Shown: positions 17,687-27,702, counted from the stretch's first letter. The stretch: DNA of 64,000 nucleotides from CAYNHT01 sp964397485 (GCA_964397485.1 CAYNHT010000001.1:62001-126000); one strand, 5' to 3'. Numbers and translations are program-made. The notes: generated from the letters alone by a model not told the origin.

Positions 17687-19490
17687 AGTTTGTAATCCAT
17701 ATTTGATATGTTTTACCTTGAGTTATACTTGAACCATCCTTAATTGGTGAATTTTCATGTATAAATCCTGCATTTGCATATGTGTTACTAGCTTTTTTAT
17801 AAAATGTAAATGTAACTCCTGGATATTTTGATGCAAACCAAGTTTTTAAAGTACTAATAGTTTTATCCGCATCTCCAAGTGTTAGTTGGGCTTCACTAAT
17901 TTCTACGGTATAATTTTTCGCAGTTCCTAAACTTAAACCAATATTAACATAAGTTCCACTTACAACAGTTGATCCTGCTTTTTTATTTTGACTAACAGCC
18001 GTATCTTTAGCAGTACTAGAATAGCCACTATAGGTAAAGGTACAATTTAGTCCTAGACTATAACAACTATTTAAAATAGAACTTTTTGTTTTACCAACAA
18101 AATTAGGAATAGTAATAGGAGCACCATCAGAAAGATATACTATAATTTTATCAGTAGGGGAGATAATATCATTCTCTTCATGAGAAAATTTAATAATGCT
18201 ACCTTTTTTTACTTTGTCATTATATTCATATTGTTCCTCAGTTTTAATGTCATATTTACTAGCCCAATCTCTAAATTCATTTATTGAACTAAACTTAGGC
18301 ATTCTTAATTGTCCTTTAGATGTAACAAGATTAATAGTAGTGCCTTCTTCAATCTTATCGCCTGATTTATAATTTACATTAATTACTTTACCAAATTCGA
18401 TATCAGCATCATACTGATCTTCATATTTTATTTTTAAATTATTTTCAATGACCCATTTTGTTATTTCATCCACTGTCATTTGTTTTAAATCAGGTACTAT
18501 TATTTCTTTTCCTTTAGAAACAATTAAGGTAACAGTACTTTCACTTTGATTTATCATTGTTTCTTTTTGTTCACTTTGACTAATAATATAATTTCTATTT
18601 ACTTTATCACTAAATTGATATTCTAGTTTATAATTAATGCCATTTCTTTTTAACCATAAAGTAGCGTCAAATAATTTCATGTTTTTTAAATCTATCATAG
18701 CTACAGGCATTAAATTATCTTTATTACCAAGGGATACTTTTAAAGTTAGAGGATCATTTCTTCGCATTTGACCTTTAACATTTTGTTCAATAATCATGTC
18801 TTTTTCAACCTCATTATTAAATGCATAATTGATAGTAACATTATTTAAAAAGTTTTCGTTAATAGATTTTAATGCATCGTCAATATTCCAACCAACCATA
18901 TTAGATATAATCACTTGTTTGTCATAGTTTGGTCCGCTTGAAACCACTACATTGATTTTCTTAACATCTTTTAATAAAGTATTTGGGACCACACTTTGAC
19001 TAATAATATGATATTCAGCAACATTATCACTATATTCATACGATTGTTCTATAGTTACCTTATTAGCATTAGCCCATTTAATAACCTCGCTTATATTTTC
19101 ATTAGCAAAGTTTTGTAATACTGCTTGTGTAGGTAAATTAATACTATTAGTTGTAACTAAAAAGTTAAAACTTACAAATCCTATAAAAAATAATGAAGTT
19201 ATTATACTCATAATTTTTTTTGATTTATCCGTTGTCATAACTATAGTTATCATAAAGAGAATCATTACTACAACTATAATGGCACTATTAATAACCAAAT
19301 ATAATTGATTGGTCTTGTCAGAGGAATAAAGGATATTATAGCCTAAATATCCGATTCCTAGTAAAAGAGTAATTATAAACATAATAACAGTAATTATACC
19401 TAAAATATTCTTCTTTTTCCCTGTTTTTTTCTTATAACTTTTTATTTTGTCTATCTCATTTAATATTTCTTTTGCTTTTTTATCATCCAT
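17685..19490 (-). CDS. PASTA-repeat membrane protein without kinase domain
   Basis: 601-residue membrane protein. A basic cytoplasmic N terminus of about 32 residues leads into three transmembrane helices (LGIITVIMFIITLLLGIGYL, INSAIIVVVMILFMITIV, IITSLFFIGFVSFNFLV). About seven PASTA-like repeats of 65-70 residues follow, each with the pattern VP-L...A...L...I...Y...G.VI.Q....G..V..G..V.L.VS.G; the last is degenerate. PASTA modules bind muropeptides and are normally attached to PrkC-type kinases or penicillin-binding proteins; neither domain is present. The start is the ATG at 19490; the upstream GTGs are the ribosome site. A wall-sensing or adhesion role is inference. Confidence 0.8.
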   Translation of the reverse strand: MDDKKAKEILNEIDKIKSYKKKTGKKKNILGIITVIMFIITLLLGIGYLGYNILYSSDKTNQLYLVINSAIIVVVMILFMITIVMTTDKSKKIMSIITSLFFIGFVSFNFLVTTNSINLPTQAVLQNFANENISEVIKWANANKVTIEQSYEYSDNVAEYHIISQSVVPNTLLKDVKKINVVVSSGPNYDKQVIISNMVGWNIDDALKSINENFLNNVTINYAFNNEVEKDMIIEQNVKGQMRRNDPLTLKVSLGNKDNLMPVAMIDLKNMKLFDATLWLKRNGINYKLEYQFSDKVNRNYIISQSEQKETMINQSESTVTLIVSKGKEIIVPDLKQMTVDEITKWVIENNLKIKYEDQYDADIEFGKVINVNYKSGDKIEEGTTINLVTSKGQLRMPKFSSINEFRDWASKYDIKTEEQYEYNDKVKKGSIIKFSHEENDIISPTDKIIVYLSDGAPITIPNFVGKTKSSILNSCYSLGLNCTFTYSGYSSTAKDTAVSQNKKAGSTVVSGTYVNIGLSLGTAKNYTVEISEAQLTLGDADKTISTLKTWFASKYPGVTFTFYKKASNTYANAGFIHENSPIKDGSSITQGKTYQIWITN

Positions 19491-19506
19491 TTTTATCACC
19501 ACTATA

Positions 19507-19512
19507 ATTATA
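19507..19512 (-). promoter_or_regulatory. -10 box of the PASTA gene
   Basis: TATAAT on the minus strand, 16 nt upstream of the start codon. No clear -35. Confidence 0.5.
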
Positions 19513-19623
19513 TCGTATTTTGTCGAAAATAGGAATAGGGAAGATATGGAAAGTGAAGATAGATGTAAACTTGATAAAAAAAAATATATAAATATTGTTT
19601 GAAAGAGATTTTTTTTAATATTA

Positions 19624-19632
19624 TGGTATAAT
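19624..19632 (+). promoter_or_regulatory. Extended -10 promoter of the surface polymer locus
   Basis: TGGTATAAT (TGnTATAAT) 59 nt before the ATG at 19692. Confidence 0.65.
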
Positions 19633-19691
19633 AAACATTAGTTTTATCAAGTATAGTAGTATATATAATATTCTTTAAATGGAGGCAATTT

Positions 19692-21032
19692 ATGAACAAT
19701 TTTATAACATTTTTAAGAAAGAAAAAAGCTACTAATAGCCTTTTAGAATTATTTTTAATTATAAGTCCGTTAGTTGATTTGATTACTGGACTATCAGTGA
19801 GATTATTAGAAATTGAATTTACACTAGGAATTTTATTAAGATCACTCTTGATGTTATTTCTAATATATTATGTATTATTTAAAAGTGACTCAAAATATAA
19901 AAAGATAAGTGTTTTTTTACTAGGATTTATAGCTATTTATTCAGCATTCTTTCTTTTTAACAATATATATTTAAAAGGATATTCTGTTTTTTTAGAAGAA
20001 TTCAAAACGTTATTTAAAGGTTTTTACTTTCCTATTTGTTTGATAGCAATTGTAAATTATTTAGATAGTAAAAAACGTAAATTCGATGATACTATTTTTA
20101 TTAAAGTTGCCTTTATATATTCATTTTTCATATTAATTCCTTTTGTATTAAATCTTGATTTTTCATCTTATGGTAATGGTAAATTAGGAACCATAGGTTG
20201 GTTTTATTCTGCAAATGAATTAGGGGCAATTCTTGTTTTGTTTACGCCATTTATAATGGAAAAGATAATTAATTTCAAATATAAAAATAAAATATATGCA
20301 TATATTTTATTTGCTATCTTCTCATTTTTGATGCTTCAAATAGGAACTAAAGTACCACTTTTAGGTATTGCATTTACCATTTTTACTATTCTTTTTATTA
20401 TGATAATTGACTTAACATTATGGAAGAGAATTGATTATCTTAAAAAATATCTAATGCCGATTATACTTATGTTTGTTATTACTAGTTTTATGTTTTCAAT
20501 TTCGCCTTTAGCTAGTAATATTGGAATTAATACAATCTGGAACAGCGGTAGTGAAAAAAATAACAATATAGATCCTTCAAAAAAACCCGATTTAAATAAG
20601 ATTATTTATAGTAGTCGCGATATATTTAAAAATCAAGTACATAATCAATGGATTAGTTCAAAGTTTATACAACAGTCTTTTGGATTGGGCTATGTAAATT
20701 ATAATACAAAGCAAAACTCACGAGAAAAGCTAGTTGAAATGGATTACTATGACATATTTTATATATTTGGAGTTGTGGGTTTTATTATCTACTTTGCACC
20801 CCTTATTTTAGTTTGTTATGGAATCACGAATTATTTCATTCGTAATTTTAAAAAAAATTTTATGGATAATGATATAACTATATATATTATGTCAATTTTA
20901 TTAGGTTTAGGGATGGCATACTTTTCAGGTCATATATTGATGGCTCCGGCAGTTAGTTTCTATTTAACTGTCATATTGTCTAGTCTTCTACTAAAATTAA
21001 AAAAACAGAGTGAATTAGAAACAATAAATTGA
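19692..21032 (+). CDS. O-antigen ligase/polymerase (Wzy-like) membrane protein
   Basis: 446-residue polytopic membrane protein with about ten to eleven helices and a large extracytoplasmic loop before the last helices (about residues 290-355). This is the layout of Wzy polymerases and WaaL-type ligases, which join lipid-linked polysaccharide units. A motif region GWFYSANELGAILVLFTPF in the middle is typical of the superfamily. It opens the surface polymer cluster under its own promoter and is closed by a terminator. Whether it polymerises or ligates cannot be told from sequence. Confidence 0.75.
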   Translation: MNNFITFLRKKKATNSLLELFLIISPLVDLITGLSVRLLEIEFTLGILLRSLLMLFLIYYVLFKSDSKYKKISVFLLGFIAIYSAFFLFNNIYLKGYSVFLEEFKTLFKGFYFPICLIAIVNYLDSKKRKFDDTIFIKVAFIYSFFILIPFVLNLDFSSYGNGKLGTIGWFYSANELGAILVLFTPFIMEKIINFKYKNKIYAYILFAIFSFLMLQIGTKVPLLGIAFTIFTILFIMIIDLTLWKRIDYLKKYLMPIILMFVITSFMFSISPLASNIGINTIWNSGSEKNNNIDPSKKPDLNKIIYSSRDIFKNQVHNQWISSKFIQQSFGLGYVNYNTKQNSREKLVEMDYYDIFYIFGVVGFIIYFAPLILVCYGITNYFIRNFKKNFMDNDITIYIMSILLGLGMAYFSGHILMAPAVSFYLTVILSSLLLKLKKQSELETIN

Positions 21033-21050
21033 TATTTATTGTTTTCTTTT
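21018..21050 (+). terminator. Terminator after the Wzy-like gene
   Basis: Stem GAAACAATAAAT/ATTTATTGTTTTC around a short loop, followed by TTTT. The following gap 21033-21277 holds only the next promoter and AT-rich leader. Confidence 0.7.
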
Positions 21051-21162
21051 GACAAAATAATCATATAAAATTTTTACTATAGTTAAGTTTATTATTATTA
21101 AATAGTTCTATTTTTAATTTTAAATTTCTTTACATTTTGTTAGTTTCCTATATAAAAAACAT

Positions 21163-21191
21163 TTGAAATTGCATAAGAAATATGCTATACT
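21163..21191 (+). promoter_or_regulatory. Promoter of the tagGH-type exporter
   Basis: TTGAAA (21163-21168), 17-nt spacer, TGCTATACT extended -10 (TATACT 21186-21191). Leader of about 80 nt. Confidence 0.85.
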
Positions 21192-21277
21192 ATCTAAAGC
21201 TTGTAAGATAAGTTATAGAAATAAAGATGATTGCATTTAGAAGTAATCTAACGTATTAATGTTTTATGGAGGTAAGT

Positions 21278-22060
21278 ATGAGTAAATTTTTTAATGATTG
21301 GAAAAAATATTGGAAATATGCAATGTATGCATCTAAATCTGATTTGAAATCTGAGGTAGCAACTTCGCATTTAAGTTGGCTGTGGTGGATTTTAGATCCA
21401 ATCTTTTTTATGTTAATATACACTTTTGTAGTAGTAATTGTATTTAGGACAACAGAACAATATTTTCCTGTGTTCGTATTAATTGGTTTGACAGTTTGGA
21501 ATTTCTTTGACAAGTGTCTTAAGAGTAGTACAAAAATAGTCAACAGTAATAAAAATATAATAAAAAAGGTATATATACCTAAGTATGTTTTAATTCTTAT
21601 TAAAACTTTTGTAAACTTATTCAAAATGTTAATTTCTTTTGCATTGATTATAGTATTAATGATAATCTTTAACGTTCCATTTTCTGTTCAATTATTTAAC
21701 TTTATACCAATTTTGATAGTTTTATATATATTTACTTTTGGTTGTTGTACTATATTAACCCATTTTGGGGTGTTCATCGATGATTTGACAAATGTGATTA
21801 ATATTGTATTAAAGATGATGTTTTATCTATCTGGTATCTTTTATATGATCGAAACGAGAGTTCCTCAACCATATGGTAAAATTTTATCTTATGCTAATCC
21901 AACTGCATTTATTATTACTCAGTTTCGTAAAATAATAATTTATGATCAAATGCCAAATTATTTGATATTGGGTGGTTGGCTAATGATAGGACTTGTATTA
22001 TCTCTTATTGGTATAAGTCTAATATACAAATACGAAAATAGTTATGCGAAGGTGATGTAA
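21278..22060 (+). CDS. tagG: Teichoic acid/polysaccharide ABC exporter permease (TagG-like)
   Basis: 260-residue ABC-2 type permease with six predicted helices. It would form the channel that moves an undecaprenyl-linked wall polymer out of the cell. The N-terminal amphipathic segment SDLKSEVATSHLSWLWWILDP and the C-terminal GWLMIGLVLSLIGISLIYKYENSYAKVM match TagG/Wzm/RfbD. The start is the ATG at 21278 behind GGAGGT (the ATG at 21266 is inside the ribosome site). Its stop overlaps the ATPase ATG by one base (TAATG), so the two are translationally coupled. Confidence 0.85.
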   Translation: MSKFFNDWKKYWKYAMYASKSDLKSEVATSHLSWLWWILDPIFFMLIYTFVVVIVFRTTEQYFPVFVLIGLTVWNFFDKCLKSSTKIVNSNKNIIKKVYIPKYVLILIKTFVNLFKMLISFALIIVLMIIFNVPFSVQLFNFIPILIVLYIFTFGCCTILTHFGVFIDDLTNVINIVLKMMFYLSGIFYMIETRVPQPYGKILSYANPTAFIITQFRKIIIYDQMPNYLILGGWLMIGLVLSLIGISLIYKYENSYAKVM

Positions 22061-22797
22061 TGAAAAAGAAAATAGCTATTACTGCTGATAACTTACATAT
22101 AAGTTATCGCTCATTAAAAATGTTTTCTATCAAAAAAAGTTTAATGAAAATTAAGAAATCTAAAGTCGATATATTTGAAGCTGTAAAAGGTGTTTCATTT
22201 AAGATAGAAGAGGGAAAAATTGTTGGTATAATAGGCAAAAACGGTAGTGGTAAATCTACGTTGTTAAGAGCAATTGCTGGAATTTTTTCTCCCGACACTG
22301 GAAAAATTGATTTACATGGCAATACAATTTCCTTACTGTCAATTGGTGTTGGATTTCAAAAGAAATTAACAGGTTATGAAAATATATTTTTATCAGGAAT
22401 GTTATTAGGATTTACAGAAAACCAAGTTAAGGATAAATTAAAAGAAATAATTGCTTTTTCTGAACTTGGAGATTTTATATATAAACCCGTTGATACGTAT
22501 TCAAGTGGTATGTATTCAAAATTAGCGTTTTCTATCACGGCGATATTAGAGACTAACATTATGTTGATTGACGAGGTTTTAAGTGTAGGGGATGTAAAAT
22601 TCAAAGAAAAAAGTTACAATAAAATGAAGGAATTAATAACTGATGATAAAAGAACTGTTGTTATTGTGTCACATAGTTTAGATACATTAAAAGATTTATG
22701 TGATAGCATTATATGGTTACATGATGGTAAAATAAAAGACCATGGTGATCCTGAAACTGTAATAAACGCTTATGAAAAATTTATGTCGAAAAGGTAA
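22060..22797 (+). CDS. tagH: Teichoic acid/polysaccharide ABC exporter ATPase (TagH-like)
   Basis: 245-residue ATPase partner of the preceding permease. Walker A is GKNGSGKST (59-67), the signature is YSSGMYSKLAFSI, Walker B is IMLIDEVLSVGD, and the H-loop is VIVSHSLDTL. The N-terminal extension (ISYRSLKMFSIKKSLMK) and the YSSGM signature are diagnostic of the TagH/Wzt polysaccharide export family. It lacks the long C-terminal sugar-binding or extracellular domain seen in Wzt and in Bacillus TagH, so it is a short version. A terminator follows. Confidence 0.9.
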   Translation: MKKKIAITADNLHISYRSLKMFSIKKSLMKIKKSKVDIFEAVKGVSFKIEEGKIVGIIGKNGSGKSTLLRAIAGIFSPDTGKIDLHGNTISLLSIGVGFQKKLTGYENIFLSGMLLGFTENQVKDKLKEIIAFSELGDFIYKPVDTYSSGMYSKLAFSITAILETNIMLIDEVLSVGDVKFKEKSYNKMKELITDDKRTVVIVSHSLDTLKDLCDSIIWLHDGKIKDHGDPETVINAYEKFMSKR

Positions 22798-22827
22798 AAC
22801 ATATAATTTAAATTTATATGTTTTTTT
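22797..22827 (+). terminator. Terminator after tagH
   Basis: Stem AAACATATAA/TTATATGTTT (22797-22806, 22814-22823) with a T run. Confidence 0.75.
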
Positions 22828-22853
22828 ATGGTGTAGTAAATATTAAGAAAAAT

Positions 22854-22862
22854 TGGTATAAT
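22854..22862 (+). promoter_or_regulatory. Extended -10 promoter of the flippase gene
   Basis: TGGTATAAT, 45 nt before the ATG at 22908. Confidence 0.6.
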
Positions 22863-22907
22863 AATATCTAGATATTATAAAAAAACTAGATTGATGGTGA
22901 AAAAAAT

Positions 22908-24443
22908 ATGAGAAAAGAAAATTCTACGAAGAACTTTTTTTCTGGAATTATACCTTATTTTATTCTTGCAATATTAGGGTTTGTTCGTATTGATATATTT
23001 ATGAAATATTTAGGAGTAGAAGTGTTTGCATTAAACCAACTATTCTTTCAATTATTTGCTTATATATCATTAATAGAAGCTGGTGTCGGTTCTTTAATTG
23101 TTCAATTATATTATCGCTTATTGGTTAAGAATGATACTAGTCAAATAAATAGAATATTTACTGCTTCCAAAAAATTGCTAAGAAAAATTTCTATAATTAT
23201 AATTATTATAGGGGTAGCGATATCGTTTGGTTTAAAGATGCTTACAAATAACAATATGTCTCTTTTGTTTATGCAACTTGTTTTTATATTATTTATATTA
23301 AAATGTGTAATTGATTATCTTATGTTTTCACCGCGTTTTGTTTTACAAGCTGATCAAAAAATATATAAAATAAATTTTAAAATAAGTATGTATCGAATTA
23401 TTGAGATACTAATAGAAATTATATTATTGTATTTATATGGAAACTATATTTTAATTTTAATATCAGCTATAGTTATTAGAATTTTGGGTAATTTACATAT
23501 TAACAAAAAAATATACAAAGAGTATCCTTGGCTAAATGAAGTTCCAAATGATGAAATTGTACCAATTAAAGGAATGAAATACATAATTGGTCACAAAATA
23601 GCGGGTGCGGTTTACAACAATACCGATATATTAGTAATTTCAGCCTTTTTATCGCCTTTGAAGGTTGCTATTTACTCATCATATAATTACATTATCAAGT
23701 TCATTACTGACGCTGTTTATATTTTTGCAAGTTCAATAACCGCCAGTTTTGGTAATGTTATGTATAAAGAAAACCAGCAAGATCAAAGAACAATTTTTGA
23801 AGAAATGAATGCATTATTTTTGTTCATGGCTATGTTTTTTACTATCGTTATCTTTCATGTGACAGATAGTTTTATTACCTTATGGATTGGACAAGATAAG
23901 ATAATGACTGAAATGGGTTTTATTCTAATGGTTTCGATATTATTCTTTGGGATAATGAGACGTCCTTTATTGATAATGAGAGATACCAAGGGACTATTTA
24001 AAGAAACGCAGATAATGGCAATTATAGAGGCCAGTATCAATGTCGGTTTATCAATAATTTTAATCCAAAAGTTTGATTTAGTTGGAGTTTTATTGGCGAC
24101 TATAATCGCATCAGTATTAACAAGTTTTTGGTATTTACCTAATTATGTATATCATCATATATTTAAGGCTTCAGTTTTTAGTTACTATATGAAACAATTT
24201 GTTGTGATACTGTTAACTATTTTAATTTGCTATGGTAGTGCATATTTATATCCGATGCAAAATATTAACAATTTATTAATATGGTTTATTTATTGTTGTA
24301 TATATTCAATTATTTTGTTAATTATCTTAATAGGTATTAATTACTGTTTATTTGGGTATTTTAGAAGAACCTGTTATAAAGCGTTTTCAATACTGAGAAA
24401 AGCGTTAAAAGGAGATGGGAAAAATGCGCAAAATATTAGCTAA
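22908..24443 (+). CDS. Polysaccharide flippase (Wzx/MOP superfamily)
   Basis: 511-residue membrane protein with about 12-14 helices, typical of Wzx-type oligosaccharide-lipid flippases. The conserved GVGSLIVQLYYRLL segment after helix 2, the central HKIAGAVYNNTDILVISAFLS and the helix-7 region SSITASFGNVM match the family. It would turn lipid-linked repeat units to the outer leaflet, a second export route besides TagGH. The next gene starts inside its 3' end. Confidence 0.85.
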   Translation: MRKENSTKNFFSGIIPYFILAILGFVRIDIFMKYLGVEVFALNQLFFQLFAYISLIEAGVGSLIVQLYYRLLVKNDTSQINRIFTASKKLLRKISIIIIIIGVAISFGLKMLTNNNMSLLFMQLVFILFILKCVIDYLMFSPRFVLQADQKIYKINFKISMYRIIEILIEIILLYLYGNYILILISAIVIRILGNLHINKKIYKEYPWLNEVPNDEIVPIKGMKYIIGHKIAGAVYNNTDILVISAFLSPLKVAIYSSYNYIIKFITDAVYIFASSITASFGNVMYKENQQDQRTIFEEMNALFLFMAMFFTIVIFHVTDSFITLWIGQDKIMTEMGFILMVSILFFGIMRRPLLIMRDTKGLFKETQIMAIIEASINVGLSIILIQKFDLVGVLLATIIASVLTSFWYLPNYVYHHIFKASVFSYYMKQFVVILLTILICYGSAYLYPMQNINNLLIWFIYCCIYSIILLIILIGINYCLFGYFRRTCYKAFSILRKALKGDGKNAQNIS

Positions 24444-25542
24444 TATTATTAATTTTGTATTTTCATTTACTAAAATAAAAGATAATAAAATTGTTTTCGA
24501 ATCAGGAAGAGACAAAATTGAGGGAAATCCTTATGCAATATATTCGTACATTAAGGAAAATTGTCCTAATGATTTTTTAATGTATTGGCTTATTTCTAAA
24601 GAAACTAATTTTTCAATGATTGATAAAAAGGAATGTGCTTTTTATCGTACTTTTACATATTTATATCACTTATCGACTGCTAAATATATAATTAGAAGTC
24701 AAAGTACGGGAAGTATACTAAAAAAAAGAAGTGGACAAATTTATATTCAGACATGGCACGGAGCACTAAATTTAAAAAAATGCGGATATGACATTACTGA
24801 TGATAAAAATAGGGAACCTATGGAACACGTAAAGGATTGGGATTATTTCATAGCTTCAGATAGATATTGCGCTAAAGCAATCCGTACTTCAACTGGATAT
24901 CAAAAACCTATCATTAGTTTAGGACAAGCCAGAACCGATGAATTGGTTAATTTTGATAGTAGCCGCGTAAAAGAAATAAAGGAAAAATTACGAATTGATA
25001 CTACAAAAAACAAAACTATTGTTTTATATGCTCCAACATTTAGAGAACGAAATATAGATGATCAACAGTTTGAATTGCCAATTGAAACATTAAAAAATAA
25101 TGATCAGATATTGCTATTAATAAGATTACATCCATTGGTATCAAAGTTTATGGATGAGCATCGATTAGGAGATAATATGATAAATGTTTCTGGGTATCCA
25201 GAAATATTAGATTTATTACTTATATCAGACGTGTTAGTTACTGACTATTCGTCTTCTATTTTTGATTATGTTTTATTAAAAAGACCAATTATTTTTTATG
25301 CGTATGATTTTGAACAATATATGGCGGAAAGAAATGGATTTTACATAGATTATAAAACAGATTTGCCTGGGCCAATCGCTTATAATGAAAATGAATTAAA
25401 TGATTTAGTAAAGAATGTTGATAATATTATTAATGACTACAGTGAAAAATTAAATAAATTTAATGAAAAGTATAATTACTTAAACGATGGTAATGTTTGT
25501 GAAAGGTTTGTATATGAACTGAAAAATGGCACTTTTAGATAA
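24424..25542 (+). CDS. CDP-glycerol:glycerophosphate glycerophosphotransferase (TagB-like)
   Basis: 372-residue GT-B enzyme expected to transfer glycerol-phosphate from CDP-glycerol onto a lipid-linked acceptor. Key motifs are QTWHGALNLKK, LLIRLHPLV and VLVTDYSSSIFDYVLLKRPIIFY, which hold the catalytic His and CDP-binding residues of the TagB/TagF family. The size fits TagB, the primase, more than the longer TagF. The ATG at 24424 sits 10 nt after AAGGAG; the ATG at 24415 is too close. It overlaps the flippase gene by 20 nt. Confidence 0.82.
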   Translation: MRKILANIINFVFSFTKIKDNKIVFESGRDKIEGNPYAIYSYIKENCPNDFLMYWLISKETNFSMIDKKECAFYRTFTYLYHLSTAKYIIRSQSTGSILKKRSGQIYIQTWHGALNLKKCGYDITDDKNREPMEHVKDWDYFIASDRYCAKAIRTSTGYQKPIISLGQARTDELVNFDSSRVKEIKEKLRIDTTKNKTIVLYAPTFRERNIDDQQFELPIETLKNNDQILLLIRLHPLVSKFMDEHRLGDNMINVSGYPEILDLLLISDVLVTDYSSSIFDYVLLKRPIIFYAYDFEQYMAERNGFYIDYKTDLPGPIAYNENELNDLVKNVDNIINDYSEKLNKFNEKYNYLNDGNVCERFVYELKNGTFR

Positions 25543-25812
25543 TAAAAGAAAGTGAATATTCTCCCTATTAAAATCATACAAACCTTTTTTGCTTTTATAA
25601 AAAAAGAAATATAGCTCAAATCATTGATTATATTATAAAAAACAGATTTAAAATGGTTATATCGACAATATTTTTCTTTATAGTCTAGTAAATTTTAGAA
25701 GAAGAGAGTAATCTGAAGATTATTTTTCTAGAATGATAACGATAAAAACTGGTTATCGATTTAGATAAATCTTTATGTTTATAAAAATAAAGATCAGAAA
25801 GCAGGTAATATA
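25543..25812. other. Gene-free gap with several AT-rich hairpins
   Basis: 270 nt without an ORF. A small hairpin TAATC/GATTA (25709-25722) is followed by five T. GATAAC/GTTATC and ATCTTTAT/ATAAAGAT pairs follow before the next ribosome site. It may hold a weak terminator and a leader. No consensus promoter stands out. Confidence 0.4.
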
Positions 25813-26547
25813 ATGGCGATTCCAAAAAAGATTCATTATATATGGGTGGGTGGCAACGACAAACCAAAAGATATAAAAAAATGTATGAAGACATGGAAAA
25901 AACATCTAAAAGATTATGAAATAATTGAATGGAATGAAGATAATTTTGATATAAAATCTCATCCTTTTGCCAAACAAGCATACGAGGCAAAAAAATGGGC
26001 ATACGTTAGTGATTATATTCGGGCTTATGTTATTTATAATGAGGGTGGAATATATTTAGATACAGACGTAATAGTTCTTTCTGATTTTGATAATTTTTTA
26101 AATGATAAGGCGTTTGTTGGTTTTGAAAATCCTAATTATCCATTTACTGCTGTTTTTGGTGCTGAAAAAGGACATCCTTTTGTTAAAGATATGTTGGACT
26201 ATTATAATAATCGTGATTTTTCATTTAATTTTAATGATCAAATGAAAAATGTTAATACTAAAACAGTATCTGAAATACTAATAAGTAAATATGGATGTGT
26301 TGTCAACAATAGAAAACAGACGCTTAATGAAGGAATAGTTGTTTATCCTGATTATATTTTGTGCAACCCATCATCTAAATCTACATCTATTCATATTTTC
26401 ACCGGCACTTGGGTTGAAGGTAAAAAAACTTTAACAAAAAAAATTAATAAATTTACTAGATTAAGGTTAACAAATCACAATAGGATAAAAATGTATAATA
26501 AATGTCTTGAATTAATGAAAAAGAAATCTAAGCAAAGGTATAAGTAG
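25813..26547 (+). CDS. GT32-type glycosyltransferase (DXD)
   Basis: 244-residue cytoplasmic sugar transferase of the Gly_transf_sug/OCH1-like group. The N terminus IPKKIHYIWVGG and the block AYVSDYIRAYVIYNEGGIYLDTDV are the family hallmarks, with the D-T-D metal/nucleotide-sugar motif. It is common in capsule and wall polysaccharide loci. The sugar and acceptor are unknown. The next gene begins 9 nt after its stop. Confidence 0.87.
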   Translation: MAIPKKIHYIWVGGNDKPKDIKKCMKTWKKHLKDYEIIEWNEDNFDIKSHPFAKQAYEAKKWAYVSDYIRAYVIYNEGGIYLDTDVIVLSDFDNFLNDKAFVGFENPNYPFTAVFGAEKGHPFVKDMLDYYNNRDFSFNFNDQMKNVNTKTVSEILISKYGCVVNNRKQTLNEGIVVYPDYILCNPSSKSTSIHIFTGTWVEGKKTLTKKINKFTRLRLTNHNRIKMYNKCLELMKKKSKQRYK

Positions 26548-26556
26548 GTGTTAGAT

Positions 26557-27699
26557 ATGAAAAAAATAACTATTTTGGCTCTTCATCTTGGTTATGGAGG
26601 AGTAGAAAAATCTATAGCTGATTTGTGTAATATGCTTCATAATGATTTTGAAATAGAAATAGCAGTGCTATATAAAGTTTCTGATAAGCCTGCTTTTTAT
26701 ATACCAGATAACGTTAAAATTAATTATTTAATGGGAGATTTGAAAGAAAACCGAGCTATATGGATGAATTATTTTAAAAGCGGTAAATTATATAAATGTT
26801 TTAAAGAGGGAATTAAGAGTATAAAAGTACTATATTATCGTCATCATAAAATGATTGACTATATTAAGGAATGTTCATCAGATATTATAATCTCGACAAG
26901 AATAGCGTTCACAGGAAAATTATCTAAATATGGTAGTAAGAATAGCGTAAAAATTGCTCAAGAGCACCGACACCATCAAAACAATTCTTTGTATATAAAG
27001 AGATTAAAAACAGCAATTAAAAATATTGATTATTTGATGCCAGTTTCACAAGAATTAACTGAATATTATGAAAAACACATTAGTAATTCTAAAACGAAGT
27101 TTCATTATATTCCTCATTGTTTGGATTATATACCTAAAGACGCTTCTGATTTAAACGAAACAAACATCATATCAATTGGTCGTCTTTCTAAAGAAAAAGG
27201 TTTTTTAGATTTAATCGACGTATTTGAAAAAGTGTCTTCAAAATATCCAAATTGGGTTTTAAATATAGTTGGTGACGGTCCGGAAAAAGAAAAAATCATA
27301 GAGAGAATTAAACAAAAAAAAATAGAAAATAAAATTAATTTATTAGGATTTTTGCGTAAAGACGAAATTAACAAATTATTAAAAAAATCATCAATATATT
27401 TAATGACTTCTTATACGGAATCTTTTGGGATCGTACTTTTAGAGGCTGGTTCTTTTGGTATCCCAGCTATTGCTTTTTCATCTGCTGAAGGAGCTAAAGA
27501 AATTATCACTAATGGTGAAAACGGTTTTCTAATTAACAATAGAGATATTAATAAAATGAGTGAGAAAACCATTGAAATCATTAAAAACAGTGAGTTAAGA
27601 AATAAATTAGGTAAGGATAATAGAAAAAAATCATTAAATTATTCAATTGATACGGTTAAGAAAAGATGGTTGAACCTATTAGAAAATATACAGGGGTGA
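26557..27699 (+). CDS. GT4-family glycosyltransferase
   Basis: 380-residue GT-B glycosyltransferase. The N-terminal Rossmann half shows LHLGYGGVEKSIADL. The C-terminal half has IGRLSKEKGF, VGDGPEKEKI, LLGFLRKDEINKLL and the E-x7-E motif in TESFGIVLLEAGSFG. It is a retaining enzyme that uses an NDP-sugar. I start at the ATG at 26557; the GTG at 26548 is part of the AGGTG ribosome site. Donor and acceptor unknown. Cotranscribed with tagA, 3 nt downstream. Confidence 0.88.
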   Translation: MKKITILALHLGYGGVEKSIADLCNMLHNDFEIEIAVLYKVSDKPAFYIPDNVKINYLMGDLKENRAIWMNYFKSGKLYKCFKEGIKSIKVLYYRHHKMIDYIKECSSDIIISTRIAFTGKLSKYGSKNSVKIAQEHRHHQNNSLYIKRLKTAIKNIDYLMPVSQELTEYYEKHISNSKTKFHYIPHCLDYIPKDASDLNETNIISIGRLSKEKGFLDLIDVFEKVSSKYPNWVLNIVGDGPEKEKIIERIKQKKIENKINLLGFLRKDEINKLLKKSSIYLMTSYTESFGIVLLEAGSFGIPAIAFSSAEGAKEIITNGENGFLINNRDINKMSEKTIEIIKNSELRNKLGKDNRKKSLNYSIDTVKKRWLNLLENIQG

Positions 27700-27702
27700 T
27701 TA

